This document shows, one piece after another, positions 1 to 8,729 of a DNA stretch of 64,000 nucleotides. The stretch is from positions 2,226,001 to 2,290,000 of the forward strand of contig NZ_CP034465.1 in NCBI RefSeq assembly GCF_003955755.1, read 5' to 3'. Position numbers and translations under genes: made by a program. This DNA is from Jeotgalibaca ciconiae (lineage in GTDB: Bacteria > Bacillota > Bacilli > Lactobacillales > Aerococcaceae). The first letter of the stretch is position 1; each line of letters opens with the position of its first letter. Below the pieces are notes generated by a model that worked only from the letters and a program-made list of their open reading frames with translations, searched no databases and was not told where the DNA came from.

Positions 1-494
1 CGAACGGAAATGAGTTTTGGATAAATATCAAAATCCAAGGCGATTTTTTTTCGTTTCTGATGTAAGAAAAGGCCAAAGTAATCTCTTCCGTAGGTTTGAA
101 CCACTAGCTCTTGATAACGTCCTCTTGGTATTTGCAAATCAGTAAATTCAGCATTTATTTTATTCTTAAAAAATATAGGTTGAACCACTTCAAAAACTTG
201 ATTTTTTACTTTTAGCTGGATGGTCAGTTCCGGGATAAAGACTGGGAATCTGCTTTTTGTAACCAAGTGAATCAGGAAATTATTGCTTTGGTCCAACTGT
301 GTGTGGATCGTTGCTTCTGCCTTTCCCCAAGAAAAGAGCGTTGAAAAAAACAAAATGAAAAAGAGAATCAAGAAAAAGAGGAAAATAAACCAGGAAGTAT
401 TTCCCGGGAAAGCCATTGTGTAAATGAACAACATTAGACAAAAAATAATAGCAAGAAAATAACTTGCGATTTTTCGAATCGCTAACCGCTTCAT
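1..494 (-). CDS. DUF58 domain-containing membrane protein (N-terminal part)
   Basis: The gene reads leftward and leaves the window, so only about 164 N-terminal residues are visible. The start ATG lies 1 nt beyond the TGA of the upstream moxR-like gene, so the two are probably translationally coupled. The protein opens with a basic stretch and two closely spaced hydrophobic segments (about residues 8-50), followed by a soluble beta-rich part containing YGRDYFGLF, which resembles the D-x-FGLF region of DUF58 proteins. DUF58 proteins usually sit next to MoxR ATPases and transglutaminase-like membrane proteins; their function is poorly known. The DUF58 core would lie outside the window. Family assignment rests mainly on the neighbour and the FGLF region. 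Confidence 0.75.
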   Translation of the reverse strand, partial: MKRLAIRKIASYFLAIIFCLMLFIYTMAFPGNTSWFIFLFFLILFFILFFSTLFSWGKAEATIHTQLDQSNNFLIHLVTKSRFPVFIPELTIQLKVKNQVFEVVQPIFFKNKINAEFTDLQIPRGRYQELVVQTYGRDYFGLFLHQKRKKIALDFDIYPKLISV

Positions 495-495
495 G

Positions 496-1452
496 TCAAG
501 CCCTCCTTACAGGGGGATTGACGCGTCGAATAATTTGTCGAATGGCCTCATCTTTTTGTACAGCAGTTAAATTTTCAAAGAAGAGCAGGCGGTGACGATA
601 AACGGCCGGAAGAACTGCTTGAATATCATCAGGAATTACATAAGATCGTCCTTCTAGTAATGCATATGCACGAGCAGCGCTTAAGCAGAATTGATTGCCA
701 CGAGGGCTGATTCCAAGCCGAATGTTTTCGTTTGTCCGAGTTTCATTGCCTAGCGAGACAAGGTAATCGAGTAATGCTTTTTCGACATGAATCATCGGAA
801 CGGTTTCTTTTAATTTTAAAAAAGTATCCACTGAAAGGACAGCATCAATCTGATCAACCATTGATCGTTGATCAGGGGCAGCCAACATCTCGACTTCTTG
901 TTCGGCATTGGGATACCCGAGTGACAGCTGCATTAAAAAACGGTCCAGCTGTGCTTCCGGTAAAGGATAAGTACCCTCATATTCGATTGGGTTCTGGGTA
1001 GCAAGTACGAAAAATGGTTCGGGTAGATCATAGCTGACGCCATCACTGGTTACTTGCTGTTCTGCCATTGCTTCAAGCATGGCAGCTTGTGTTCTTGGCG
1101 AGGTACGGTTGATTTCGTCCGCTAGAATGATCGATGAAAAAATAGGTCCTTTTCTAAAAATAAAGTTACTTTGATTTTGTTGCGGCATTGAAAATCCAAT
1201 GATATCACTGGGAACTAAGTCAGGAGTAAACTGAATTCGTGAAAAATCTGCCCCAAGACACTTTGCGATCGTTCTTACGAGCAAAGTTTTACCAACACCA
1301 GGGATATCTTCAAAAAGGATATGTCCGCCAGCAAGCATGGCCGTGATCGTGAGTTTCGTCACTTCCTCTTTCCCAATAATAATACGATTCACTGTTTTTA
1401 TCAGTTGTTGAATTTGTTTTGTTGCATCCAATTGTTCTTGAGTAAGCGGCAT
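496..1452 (-). CDS. MoxR-family AAA+ ATPase
   Basis: A 318-residue AAA_3-type ATPase, normal length for MoxR. Walker A is GVGKT at residues 52-56 and Walker B ends in ADE (residues 111-113), followed by INRTSP. ATQNP is the sensor-1 region and RLDRF-like sequence carries the arginine finger. An AGGAGG ribosome site precedes the ATG. MoxR ATPases act as chaperone-like partners for metal-centre or membrane-complex assembly, often with von Willebrand/DUF58 proteins; here the DUF58 gene follows directly, forming an operon. The exact client is unknown. Its promoter region contains a 7-7-7 palindrome around the likely -10 box. Confidence 0.9.
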   Translation of the reverse strand: MPLTQEQLDATKQIQQLIKTVNRIIIGKEEVTKLTITAMLAGGHILFEDIPGVGKTLLVRTIAKCLGADFSRIQFTPDLVPSDIIGFSMPQQNQSNFIFRKGPIFSSIILADEINRTSPRTQAAMLEAMAEQQVTSDGVSYDLPEPFFVLATQNPIEYEGTYPLPEAQLDRFLMQLSLGYPNAEQEVEMLAAPDQRSMVDQIDAVLSVDTFLKLKETVPMIHVEKALLDYLVSLGNETRTNENIRLGISPRGNQFCLSAARAYALLEGRSYVIPDDIQAVLPAVYRHRLLFFENLTAVQKDEAIRQIIRRVNPPVRRA

Positions 1453-1478
1453 GATTTTTCCTCCTATAGAATATTTGA

Positions 1479-1499
1479 CTGTATAGTTTTATTATACAG
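1479..1499 (-). promoter_or_regulatory. palindrome over the -10 box of the moxR-like operon
   Basis: CTGTATA and TATACAG form a perfect 7-bp inverted repeat separated by 7 nt. On the minus strand the sequence contains TATAAT (1491-1496 complement), 40 nt upstream of the moxR-like start codon, so the palindrome overlaps a probable -10 element. It may be an operator; it may also be chance in AT-rich DNA. Confidence 0.35.
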
Positions 1500-1554
1500 G
1501 AAAGAGCGTTTTTTAGCATTTTGTTACAAAAAAGTAATATCAAAATTGTTAGCG

Positions 1555-1583
1555 GTGAAATCGTTAAACAAAAGAGGTATAAT
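1555..1583 (+). promoter_or_regulatory. probable promoter of the phosphohexomutase gene
   Basis: A perfect TATAAT (1578-1583) lies 33 nt upstream of the chosen start codon. The best -35 match, GTGAAA at 1555-1560, is 17 nt upstream but weak. Confidence 0.45.
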
Positions 1584-1616
1584 AGGGCTATCATGTGCCA
1601 AAAAGGAGAAAAAGAT

Positions 1617-3152
1617 ATGTCAGAAAATACAGGCTTACTCTCTTTGCAAAACGGCTCGGATATTCGTGGTATCGCGATAACAACGCCTACACACGATGCG
1701 ACGTTGACTGCAGAGCGTGCAACGAAAATCGGTTGTGCATTTGTAAAATGGTTACAAGAAGAAAAGAAATTACCAAAAGAGGGACAAACGCTAAAAATCG
1801 CGATTGGCCAAGATAGTCGTTTATCAGGGGACGAGTTAAAGCAAGCGCTATTTGCAGGAATGCAGCACGAGCAGGTAGAAATACTTGATTGTGGGCTTGC
1901 AACGACTCCAGCCATGTTTATGGCAACCATTTATGATGATTTTAAAGTAGATGGATCCATTATGATTACAGCCAGTCATTTACCGTTTGAATATAATGGA
2001 TTGAAGTTTTTTACAAGATCAGGCGGAGCAGAGCATGAAGATATCGAGCAAATTTTAGCAATTGCTTCTGACGTTTCTGATGAAATCGAAGGAGAAGTAA
2101 AATCAACCGTTATTGAGAAAGATTTGTTAACCGTTTATGCGCAAGATTTAGTGGACAAAATCCGCAAGGGTATTCCAGAAAATCCGAATCCAGAAAAACC
2201 ATTAACAGGAAGACACATTGTAGTGGACGCTGGAAATGGGGCAGGAGGCTTCTTTGTTGAACAGGTCTTGAAGCCACTGGGTGCCGATACAAGCGGAAGC
2301 CAATTTCTTGATCCAGATGGAAGCTTTCCAAATCATGAATCAAACCCAGATAATAAAGAGGCAATGAATAGCTTGAAAGAAGCCGTATTGACGCATAAAG
2401 CAGATCTTGGGATTATTTTCGACACGGATGTAGACAGAGCTGCTTTAATGGATGCAGATGGACGTGCAATGAACCGCAATAACTTAATTGCTTTAATTTC
2501 CGCTGTTCTTTTGAAGGAACAACCAGGCGCTACGATTGTTACCAACTCTGCAACTTCCGAACATTTAGGAAGATTCTTAATTGATTTGGGCGGAGAGCAA
2601 GATCTTTATTTAACCGGATATCGCAATGTTATTAACCGTGCAATTGAATTGGATAAAAAAGGAAAAAATGCTGTGCTGGCAATTGAGACCAGTGGACATG
2701 CTGCTTTAAAAGAGAATTACTTCTTGGATGATGGCGCGTATTTAATCGCAAAATTATTGATGGCAGATGCGACTTTACTGGCAGAAGGAAAAAGTTTGAG
2801 TGATTTGATAAAGAAATTAAAACAACCACTAGAAACAATGGAGTATCGATTTGTTCTTATTGAAGAACCAATTTTTGAAAATGGCAATCGAATAATCGAT
2901 TCTTTCAAAGAATATTTGCGAACGAAAGAAGATCTATCGTTAGTCGAAAATCATCTGGAAGGGGTTCGCGCGAACTTTAGTGGAAGATACGGTGAAGGAT
3001 GGTTTATTTTGCGTTTAAGTCTGCATGAGCCGCTACTGGTCTGGACAATGGAGAGCGATGAAGAAGGAAAATTACCGCTTCTGATTGAAGATTTATTGCC
3101 GTTCTTTATGGAACAAAAAGAACTGGACCGTACGAACATAATTATTAAATAA
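1617..3152 (+). CDS. phosphoglucomutase/phosphomannomutase family protein
   Basis: A 511-residue alpha-D-phosphohexomutase, which interconverts hexose 1- and 6-phosphates for cell-envelope sugars or glycolysis. The phosphoserine loop is TASH with Ser120, the metal loop is DTDVDR (269-274), and the sugar-binding loop is ETSGH (357-361). All four domains appear to be present. The start was placed at the ATG preceded by AAAGGAG; a longer open frame begins 96 nt upstream but includes the promoter. The active-site loop has TASHLP rather than the common TASHNP, and the metal loop starts DTD rather than DGD, so substrate preference (glucose, mannose or glucosamine) cannot be read from the sequence. 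Confidence 0.88.
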   Translation: MSENTGLLSLQNGSDIRGIAITTPTHDATLTAERATKIGCAFVKWLQEEKKLPKEGQTLKIAIGQDSRLSGDELKQALFAGMQHEQVEILDCGLATTPAMFMATIYDDFKVDGSIMITASHLPFEYNGLKFFTRSGGAEHEDIEQILAIASDVSDEIEGEVKSTVIEKDLLTVYAQDLVDKIRKGIPENPNPEKPLTGRHIVVDAGNGAGGFFVEQVLKPLGADTSGSQFLDPDGSFPNHESNPDNKEAMNSLKEAVLTHKADLGIIFDTDVDRAALMDADGRAMNRNNLIALISAVLLKEQPGATIVTNSATSEHLGRFLIDLGGEQDLYLTGYRNVINRAIELDKKGKNAVLAIETSGHAALKENYFLDDGAYLIAKLLMADATLLAEGKSLSDLIKKLKQPLETMEYRFVLIEEPIFENGNRIIDSFKEYLRTKEDLSLVENHLEGVRANFSGRYGEGWFILRLSLHEPLLVWTMESDEEGKLPLLIEDLLPFFMEQKELDRTNIIIK

Positions 3153-3172
3153 AAAACGAAGGAGCTAATCAA

Positions 3173-4015
3173 ATGACAGTGCCATCGATTACTTTACATA
3201 ACGGAGTAGAAATACCTCAAGTAGGTTTAGGTGTTTTTTTAATGGAAGATGCAAATGAGACTGATTGGGCAGTGAAACAAGCTTTGCATGTCGGGTATCG
3301 TCATTTTGATACAGCTGCTGCTTATGGGAATGAAGAGGTTTTAGGAAAGGCATTGAAAGAAGGCGGGATTACACGCGAGGACCTTTTTATCACTTCGAAA
3401 TTATGGAACAACATGCAAGGATATGAAAAAACAAAAATCGCCTTGCAAGAAACATTGGACAAACTGGGAACTGATTATTTGGATCTTTATTTAATTCATT
3501 GGTATGGCAAGGATGTGCAAGGCAGTTGGCAAGCCATGGAAGAATTGTATGAAGCAGGAAAAATAAAAGCAATCGGCGTTTCCAATTTTACGATTGAACA
3601 TTTAGAAAGTATGAAAGAATACGCAAAAGTTAAACCGATGATCAATCAAATTGAAACACATCCCTATTTTCCTCAAAATGAACTGCATGGCTACATGAAG
3701 AATGAGGAAATCGTACATGAAGCTTGGGGGCCGTTAAGCCAAGGAAAGAGCGATTTGTTGATGCATCCAGTATTAAAAGAGTTAGGCGAGAAATATGGTA
3801 AAACAAGCGCACAGATTGTTTTACGTTGGCATATCGAACGAGATACCGTCATTATTCCAAAATCTGTGAATCCAGGTCGTATCGCTGGAAACATTTCTTT
3901 GTTTGATTTTGAATTAACATCAGAAGATATGGAAAAGATTGCTGAAATTAATGTAGAGACAAGATTCGGCAGAATTCCAAATGATCACGAATTTATTGAG
4001 AAAACTTCTAAGTAG
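3173..4015 (+). CDS. aldo/keto reductase
   Basis: A 280-residue NADPH-dependent aldo/keto reductase of the 2,5-diketo-gluconate reductase/YvgN type. The catalytic tetrad is visible: Asp46 and Tyr51 (DTAAAYGNE), Lys76 (TSKLWN) and His109 (LIHW). IIPKS near the C terminus is the cofactor phosphate-binding loop. A good GAAGGAG site precedes the ATG and the gene follows the mutase by 20 nt, so the two are probably co-transcribed, ending at the terminator just downstream. Family members reduce methylglyoxal and other aldehydes; the physiological substrate is not evident here. Confidence 0.9.
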   Translation: MTVPSITLHNGVEIPQVGLGVFLMEDANETDWAVKQALHVGYRHFDTAAAYGNEEVLGKALKEGGITREDLFITSKLWNNMQGYEKTKIALQETLDKLGTDYLDLYLIHWYGKDVQGSWQAMEELYEAGKIKAIGVSNFTIEHLESMKEYAKVKPMINQIETHPYFPQNELHGYMKNEEIVHEAWGPLSQGKSDLLMHPVLKELGEKYGKTSAQIVLRWHIERDTVIIPKSVNPGRIAGNISLFDFELTSEDMEKIAEINVETRFGRIPNDHEFIEKTSK

Positions 4016-4023
4016 AAAATGAA

Positions 4024-4065
4024 AACTGCTAGCGAGCATGTAGTAATGCAGCTAGCGGTTTTTTT
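4024..4065 (+). terminator. Rho-independent terminator
   Basis: Ten-base arms at 4024-4033 and 4051-4060 (one G-U pair) are followed by a T-run. It ends the mutase/aldo-keto reductase operon. Confidence 0.8.
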
Positions 4066-4128
4066 GGTGCTAAATTGAGAGATAGTAGTTAATGTAACTG
4101 AAAAAACTTTAACATTCCGGCAAAAAGT

Positions 4129-4210
4129 AAAGTACAGGTTCGAAATTGGCGCTGTACTTTAAAAAACCGGCAAAAAGTAAAGTACAGCCCTCAAATCAGA
4201 GCTGTACTTT
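4129..4210. repeat. tandem hairpins, AAAGTACAG arms
   Basis: Two consecutive hairpins share identical arms: AAAGTACAG at 4129-4137 with CTGTACTTT at 4152-4160, and again at 4189-4197 with 4202-4210. Each unit is preceded by CCGGCAAAAAGTA. The same arms occur near 39.3 kb. The site lies between two convergent genes. Confidence 0.8.
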
Positions 4211-4226
4211 CTTTTTCTGGCATTCT

Positions 4227-5567
4227 TTATTCTTCATCCTCGATATCGAGTGTCGTGCCGTCGTGATTAATAAATACATCTACCAATTCGATGGAATTTT
4301 TTTCTTTTTGAATGACTTTAAACAGAACATCCTTTTGAATGATTTCTTGACCGACTTCAATATCGTATTTTTCATTTAAAATCCAGCCACCGATTGTATC
4401 GACATTCTCTTCTTCGATATTCAAACCAAATACTTCGTTTACATCGTCAATCAGCATGCGCGCTCGGATGCGGTAATGATTTTCTCCTAGTTTGACAAAG
4501 TCAGGCTGTTCTTCTGTTTGAAAATCATCTGAAATATCTCCCACAATTTCTTCGACGATGTCTTCAATCGAAATCAAACCACTCGTACCGCCATATTCAT
4601 CAATAAGAATAGCTAGCTGATTTCGTTCTTTTTGCATTTTTACTAGCAGTTCTTTGATCGGCAATGTTTCAATGACTGTAACTGCCGGACGTAAATAATG
4701 ATGAATATCAAATTGATCAGCTGTATTTGTCTGGATGGCTTCAATGTATGCAGAAAAGATTTCCTTTGTATTGATTGTGCCCAGAATATTATCTTTATCG
4801 CCTTCCACAACAGGATAGCGAGTATATTTTTCTTTTTGTACAGTCGCTGCAATATCTTCCAGTGAGTCTTCTGCCCACAAAACAGCCATTTCTGTACGAG
4901 GAACCATGATTTCACGTGCCATTCGTTCATCAAAATCAAAAACATTTTCTACATACTGGTATTCTTCGTGGTTAATTTCTCCACTCTTTAAACTCTCACT
5001 CATAATCATGCGTAATTCTTCTTCGGATACATTGTCATCTGATTCAGAAAAAGTCTGGAATCCTAAACCTTTCGAAATCCCATTCGCTGTTTTATTTAAA
5101 ATAAAAATTAGCGGATACATGATTTTATACCAGATATTAAGAGGACGGGCTAGCTTTAGGCCGAGCTGTTCTGTTTTCGTGATGGCAATATTTTTTGGTA
5201 CAAGTTCTCCAATAATCACTTGAATAGCCGTTAAAATGATAAAGGAAATCAAGAACGATAGAACAGTAGAAACGCGAGCCGGCATGGTGAAATTCGCAAA
5301 CAAATTGTCGAAAATTCGTTTAAAAGTCGGGTCCCCTAACCAACCTAGTGCTAAGGAAGTGATTGTAACGCCAAGCTGCGTCGCGGAAAGATAAGTATCT
5401 AATTTTACGGTCATATTTTTTAGGATTTTTGCATTTTTATTGCCATTGCTGATTAAAAAATCTAAGCGGGAAGGTCGGATACGTACCAATACATATTCAG
5501 ACATAACAAAAAAAGAAGCAATAAATAATATGAGAAAGAACAAAATTAATCCAGTTGATATATTCAT
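4227..5567 (-). CDS. CNNM/CBS-domain membrane protein (hemolysin C/CorC-like)
   Basis: A 446-residue protein with the layout of CNNM transporters: an N-terminal DUF21 membrane domain with several hydrophobic segments (residues 1 to about 185), a CBS-domain pair (about 205-330, containing TRYPVVEGDKDNILGTI and DEYGGTSGLISIEDI), and a CorC_HlyC domain at the C terminus. Homologues export or control magnesium and related divalent cations, although many are still named hemolysin. The mRNA leader is long and structured, and a small hairpin sits between the Shine-Dalgarno sequence and the ATG, which suggests expression control, possibly by a metal ion. The ATG at 5565-5567 overlaps the stop of a three-codon upstream frame. 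Confidence 0.88.
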   Translation of the reverse strand: MNISTGLILFFLILFIASFFVMSEYVLVRIRPSRLDFLISNGNKNAKILKNMTVKLDTYLSATQLGVTITSLALGWLGDPTFKRIFDNLFANFTMPARVSTVLSFLISFIILTAIQVIIGELVPKNIAITKTEQLGLKLARPLNIWYKIMYPLIFILNKTANGISKGLGFQTFSESDDNVSEEELRMIMSESLKSGEINHEEYQYVENVFDFDERMAREIMVPRTEMAVLWAEDSLEDIAATVQKEKYTRYPVVEGDKDNILGTINTKEIFSAYIEAIQTNTADQFDIHHYLRPAVTVIETLPIKELLVKMQKERNQLAILIDEYGGTSGLISIEDIVEEIVGDISDDFQTEEQPDFVKLGENHYRIRARMLIDDVNEVFGLNIEEENVDTIGGWILNEKYDIEVGQEIIQKDVLFKVIQKEKNSIELVDVFINHDGTTLDIEDEE

Positions 5568-5766
5568 TTTATAGGCTCATAAAAATGAGCTTCACCTCCT
5601 ATGATTTTCATTCCAATTATGGAACACTCACAAGAAAGCTTTTGGTGTTAAAAAATAGGGTGTGGAAAGGACCAAAAGAATTCTTGTTGCATGGTTTCTT
5701 TTGGTCTACTGAGAATATTCGTCTGACGTGCACTGCCCCAACGGAATCACCCACCTTTTTTGTATA
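5568..5766 (-). promoter_or_regulatory. structured leader of the CNNM/CBS gene
   Basis: On the minus strand the leader holds an 11-bp perfect stem (5670-5680 with 5696-5706) inside a longer-range pairing of GGGTG (near 5752-5748) with CACCC (5662-5658). CACCC is followed by TATTTTTT, as in an attenuator. Further down, AGGAGGTGA is separated from the start codon by the hairpin AGCTCAT-TTTT-ATGAGCCT. I could not match it with confidence to a known riboswitch class; metal-sensing classes are the natural candidates given the gene. Confidence 0.5.
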
Positions 5767-6020
5767 AACTGTAAATAAATCTTTTCTAGCCTTCAATTTA
5801 ATAAAAAATTAGCCTTATTTAAATTTATCTATGATAAAATTATAAATCAAATCGAGGGATTTGCAACGGTAGACAATTTATTTAGCTTAATCGAACAAGG
5901 TTACGCTATACTAAGTACATGAAAATACTACTTAAGTAGGTTCTTTTTATCAAGAAAACTTGCTATGATTACGTTTAAATGGAGAAATGTTTTTTAATCT
6001 CAATAAAGGATGACAATATA

Positions 6021-8099
6021 ATGAAAAATGAATGGAAAATAAAGTTGAAAAAATGGTTGAGCCATGTATATGTGCAACTAAAGAACTTTTGGCGAAGATA
6101 TCGCATTAATAAACTGCTTATACTGATGTCTTTAGTCGGTATTTTTGTCGGTAGCAGCTATTTGGTTTATTTAGCCAAAACAGCGGATGTTGAAAATTTA
6201 CGAGCGGGGCTTGAACAAACAACGGTTGTCTATGACCGATATGGCGAAGAGGCGGGAGAATTATATTCACAGAAAGGGACATTCGTTTCTCTTGAAGAAA
6301 TTTCTCCGAATATCCAAAATACGGTTATTTCTACAGAGGATAAACGATTTTACACACACAAAGGGGCAGACCCAATCGGGATTGCACGTGCTGCTGTCGG
6401 GATTATTTTGAATAGAGGAGCCATTACGGGAGGCGGTTCAACAATTACCCAACAGCTTGCCAAAAATGCCTATTTAACCTTGGATCAGACCTTGATTAGG
6501 AAAGCCAAAGAATTATTCTTGGCATTTGAGATTGAAAAGCAATATGCTAAAGAAGACATTTTGGAAATGTATTTAAATAATTCTTATTTCGGTAACGGTG
6601 TGTGGGGCGTAGAAGATGCTTCTCAGAGATATTTTGGGAAATCAGCTATGGATGTAAGCTTAGCCGAAGCTGCAGTTCTTACGGCTATATTAAAGGGCCC
6701 AAGTATTTATAATCCTATTGATGATTATGAAGCAAGTATTAATCGACGTGATCTTGTTTTGCAATTATTAGCAGATAATGGTTTTGTAGACCAGGAAACT
6801 GCTGATGCTGCAATGGCGGAAGATATTTATTTGTATGACAATTATGCATCCAATAGTAGTTATAATTATCCGTATTACTTTGATGCAGTCATTGATGAGG
6901 CCATTTATACCTACAATCTGGATGAAGAAGATATTTTGAATCGTGGCTATAAAATCTATACCGGATTGGATCAAGATTATCAGTATCAAATGGATCAAAC
7001 CTTTGAATATGCTTATTTTATTGACGGGGAAGATGGAACTTTGATGCAAAGTGCTTCGGTCGCGATTGAACCTCAAACGGGGGATGTATTGGCAATGGTC
7101 GGCGGACGCGGAGAGCATGCTTTCCGTGGATTTAACCGGGCAACACAGATGCGTGTGCCGCCAGCTTCAACCATTAAACCATTATCAATCTATACGCCTG
7201 CTTTAGAATCAGGATATGATATTGATTCATTGATTATGGATGATGACACATTGACATATGGGCCGACTGAATATGCCGTACAAAACTATGATTTATATAG
7301 TGCATATGCCGAAATACCGATGTATCAAGCCATTGCAGAAAGTAAAAATACAACAGCCGTCTATTTATTGGATAAGATGGGAATTGATAAATCGGTCAAT
7401 AAATTAAAGCAATTCGGTATTCCTGTACGCGAAGAGGATAAGATTTATGGAGATATTGCATTAGGCGATATGGACGGCGTTTCTCCTTTACAAATGGCAA
7501 GTGCTTATTCTGTCTTTGCAAATGGCGGTCAACGAGCAGAACCACGTATCATTACCAAAATCGTGGATGCCACTGGAGCAGTGATTGTCGACAACACACA
7601 AGTCAAAACGTCTCGGGTCACTTCTGTTGAAGTTGCAGATAAAATGACAACGATGCTGTTGGAAGTTTATGCACCAGGCGGAACCGGGAACGGTGCGCAG
7701 CCTTACAATGGCATGCAAATCGCTGGCAAGACAGGAACTTCAGAAGTGAATGCAGAAACAACTTATGACCGTACAAAATGGATGATTGCTTATACACCAG
7801 ATATCAGTGTGGCTACTTGGATTGGATTCGATGAAACAACGGCAGATAATAACCTAAATGACATTGGAATGATGTTTTATAACTTATTCAGTAATGAGAT
7901 GGGTAATTTGTTGGGTGTAAGCCCAAGTACTGATTTTTCTGTTGCAAGCATTGATGAAGCAACCCAAGAAGAGGAAGCCAGTGGGACCAATTGGGCGGAA
8001 AGAGTCGATGGTTTGATTGATGATCTCACAGAATTTGGCGGGAAAGTAGAGGAAAAATCAAAAGAATTCCTAGATTGGGCTTCAGGATTTTTCCGTTAG
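6021..8099 (+). CDS. class A penicillin-binding protein, PBP2a/1A type
   Basis: A 692-residue bifunctional peptidoglycan glycosyltransferase/transpeptidase. A basic cytoplasmic tail is followed by one membrane segment (about 31-52). The GT51 domain carries the catalytic Glu106 in STEDKRFYTHKGAD, plus GGSTITQQLAKN. The transpeptidase domain carries Ser383 (STIK), SKN at 441-443 and KTG at 570-572. The start was set at the ATG preceded by AAAGGATGA, since the longer frame has no ribosome site. The C-terminal 50 residues are acidic and probably an extracellular linker. About 450 nt upstream hold only the divergent leader and AT-rich promoter sequence. Confidence 0.93.
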   Translation: MKNEWKIKLKKWLSHVYVQLKNFWRRYRINKLLILMSLVGIFVGSSYLVYLAKTADVENLRAGLEQTTVVYDRYGEEAGELYSQKGTFVSLEEISPNIQNTVISTEDKRFYTHKGADPIGIARAAVGIILNRGAITGGGSTITQQLAKNAYLTLDQTLIRKAKELFLAFEIEKQYAKEDILEMYLNNSYFGNGVWGVEDASQRYFGKSAMDVSLAEAAVLTAILKGPSIYNPIDDYEASINRRDLVLQLLADNGFVDQETADAAMAEDIYLYDNYASNSSYNYPYYFDAVIDEAIYTYNLDEEDILNRGYKIYTGLDQDYQYQMDQTFEYAYFIDGEDGTLMQSASVAIEPQTGDVLAMVGGRGEHAFRGFNRATQMRVPPASTIKPLSIYTPALESGYDIDSLIMDDDTLTYGPTEYAVQNYDLYSAYAEIPMYQAIAESKNTTAVYLLDKMGIDKSVNKLKQFGIPVREEDKIYGDIALGDMDGVSPLQMASAYSVFANGGQRAEPRIITKIVDATGAVIVDNTQVKTSRVTSVEVADKMTTMLLEVYAPGGTGNGAQPYNGMQIAGKTGTSEVNAETTYDRTKWMIAYTPDISVATWIGFDETTADNNLNDIGMMFYNLFSNEMGNLLGVSPSTDFSVASIDEATQEEEASGTNWAERVDGLIDDLTEFGGKVEEKSKEFLDWASGFFR

Positions 8100-8209
8100 A
8101 ACAAAAGAGAAGCAACCAACTAAAAAACGAACGTATTTTCGCTATTTTTCTGGTAATGTTTTCTCATAAATGTTATGATAAATAAAGAAAATTGCAAAGG
8201 ACTGAAATT

Positions 8210-8572
8210 ATGAAAAATATTTATGACATTGCGTATGAATTGGAAAGTGCTTTACGCGAACAACCTGCATTTGCTCAATTAACAGAGTCATACGAAGCTG
8301 TTACAAAAGACGAAGAGGCAGCTCAATTGTTTGGTGAATTTACTCGTGTGCAACAAGAGATTCAAATGAAACAAATGAGTGGCGAAGGCCTGACAGAAGA
8401 GTACATTGAAGAAGCTCAAGAAATTGCTGGACGTGCCTCTACTAATGAGTTGATCAAAAGCATGATGACTGCAGAACAACAATTGAGTGTTGTAATAGAA
8501 GATATCAATAAAATAATTGTTCGACCATTACAAGAAATGTACAGTGCTGGCGCACCTACTGAAGAACAGTAA
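8210..8572 (+). CDS. YheA/YlbF-family small helical protein
   Basis: A 120-residue, almost wholly helical acidic protein matching the UPF0342 (YheA) group of the YlbF/YmcA superfamily, with the characteristic region QVQ..KQMSGEGLTEE and a closing NKIIVRPLQEMYS. The start uses an AAAGGA site 8 nt before the ATG. It lies just ahead of yhaO-yhaN-yhaM as in Bacillus. Relatives (YlbF, YmcA) associate with RNase Y in Bacillus; whether YheA does is not established, so an RNA-turnover role is only suggested by the neighbourhood. Confidence 0.85.
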   Translation: MKNIYDIAYELESALREQPAFAQLTESYEAVTKDEEAAQLFGEFTRVQQEIQMKQMSGEGLTEEYIEEAQEIAGRASTNELIKSMMTAEQQLSVVIEDINKIIVRPLQEMYSAGAPTEEQ

Positions 8573-8729
8573 TGATTTGAACTAAAAATGTGGCTTTGTC
8601 TTTTTAGGATACGGAGCTGGTACGAAAGAATCCATTTTCTCAGCACCTGCTGGTCTTGGATAAACCAGCCCAGTTCAAAAAGATGAAGCTTTTTTCTTTG
8701 TATACGATTAATAGAAAGGGGTGGAGTAG

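Noticed and set aside
1521-1616. Extended N terminus of the phosphohexomutase
   Set aside because: The in-frame extension contains the TATAAT promoter box and has no ribosome site, while the ATG at 1617 has AAAGGAG.
5568-5766. Assignment of the leader to the yybP-ykoY manganese riboswitch
   Set aside because: Some blocks look similar, but I could not place the conserved loops or the required stems; kept as an unclassified leader.
5555-5767. Plus-strand frame of 70 codons upstream of the penicillin-binding protein
   Set aside because: It is antisense to the structured leader of the CNNM/CBS gene and lacks a ribosome site.
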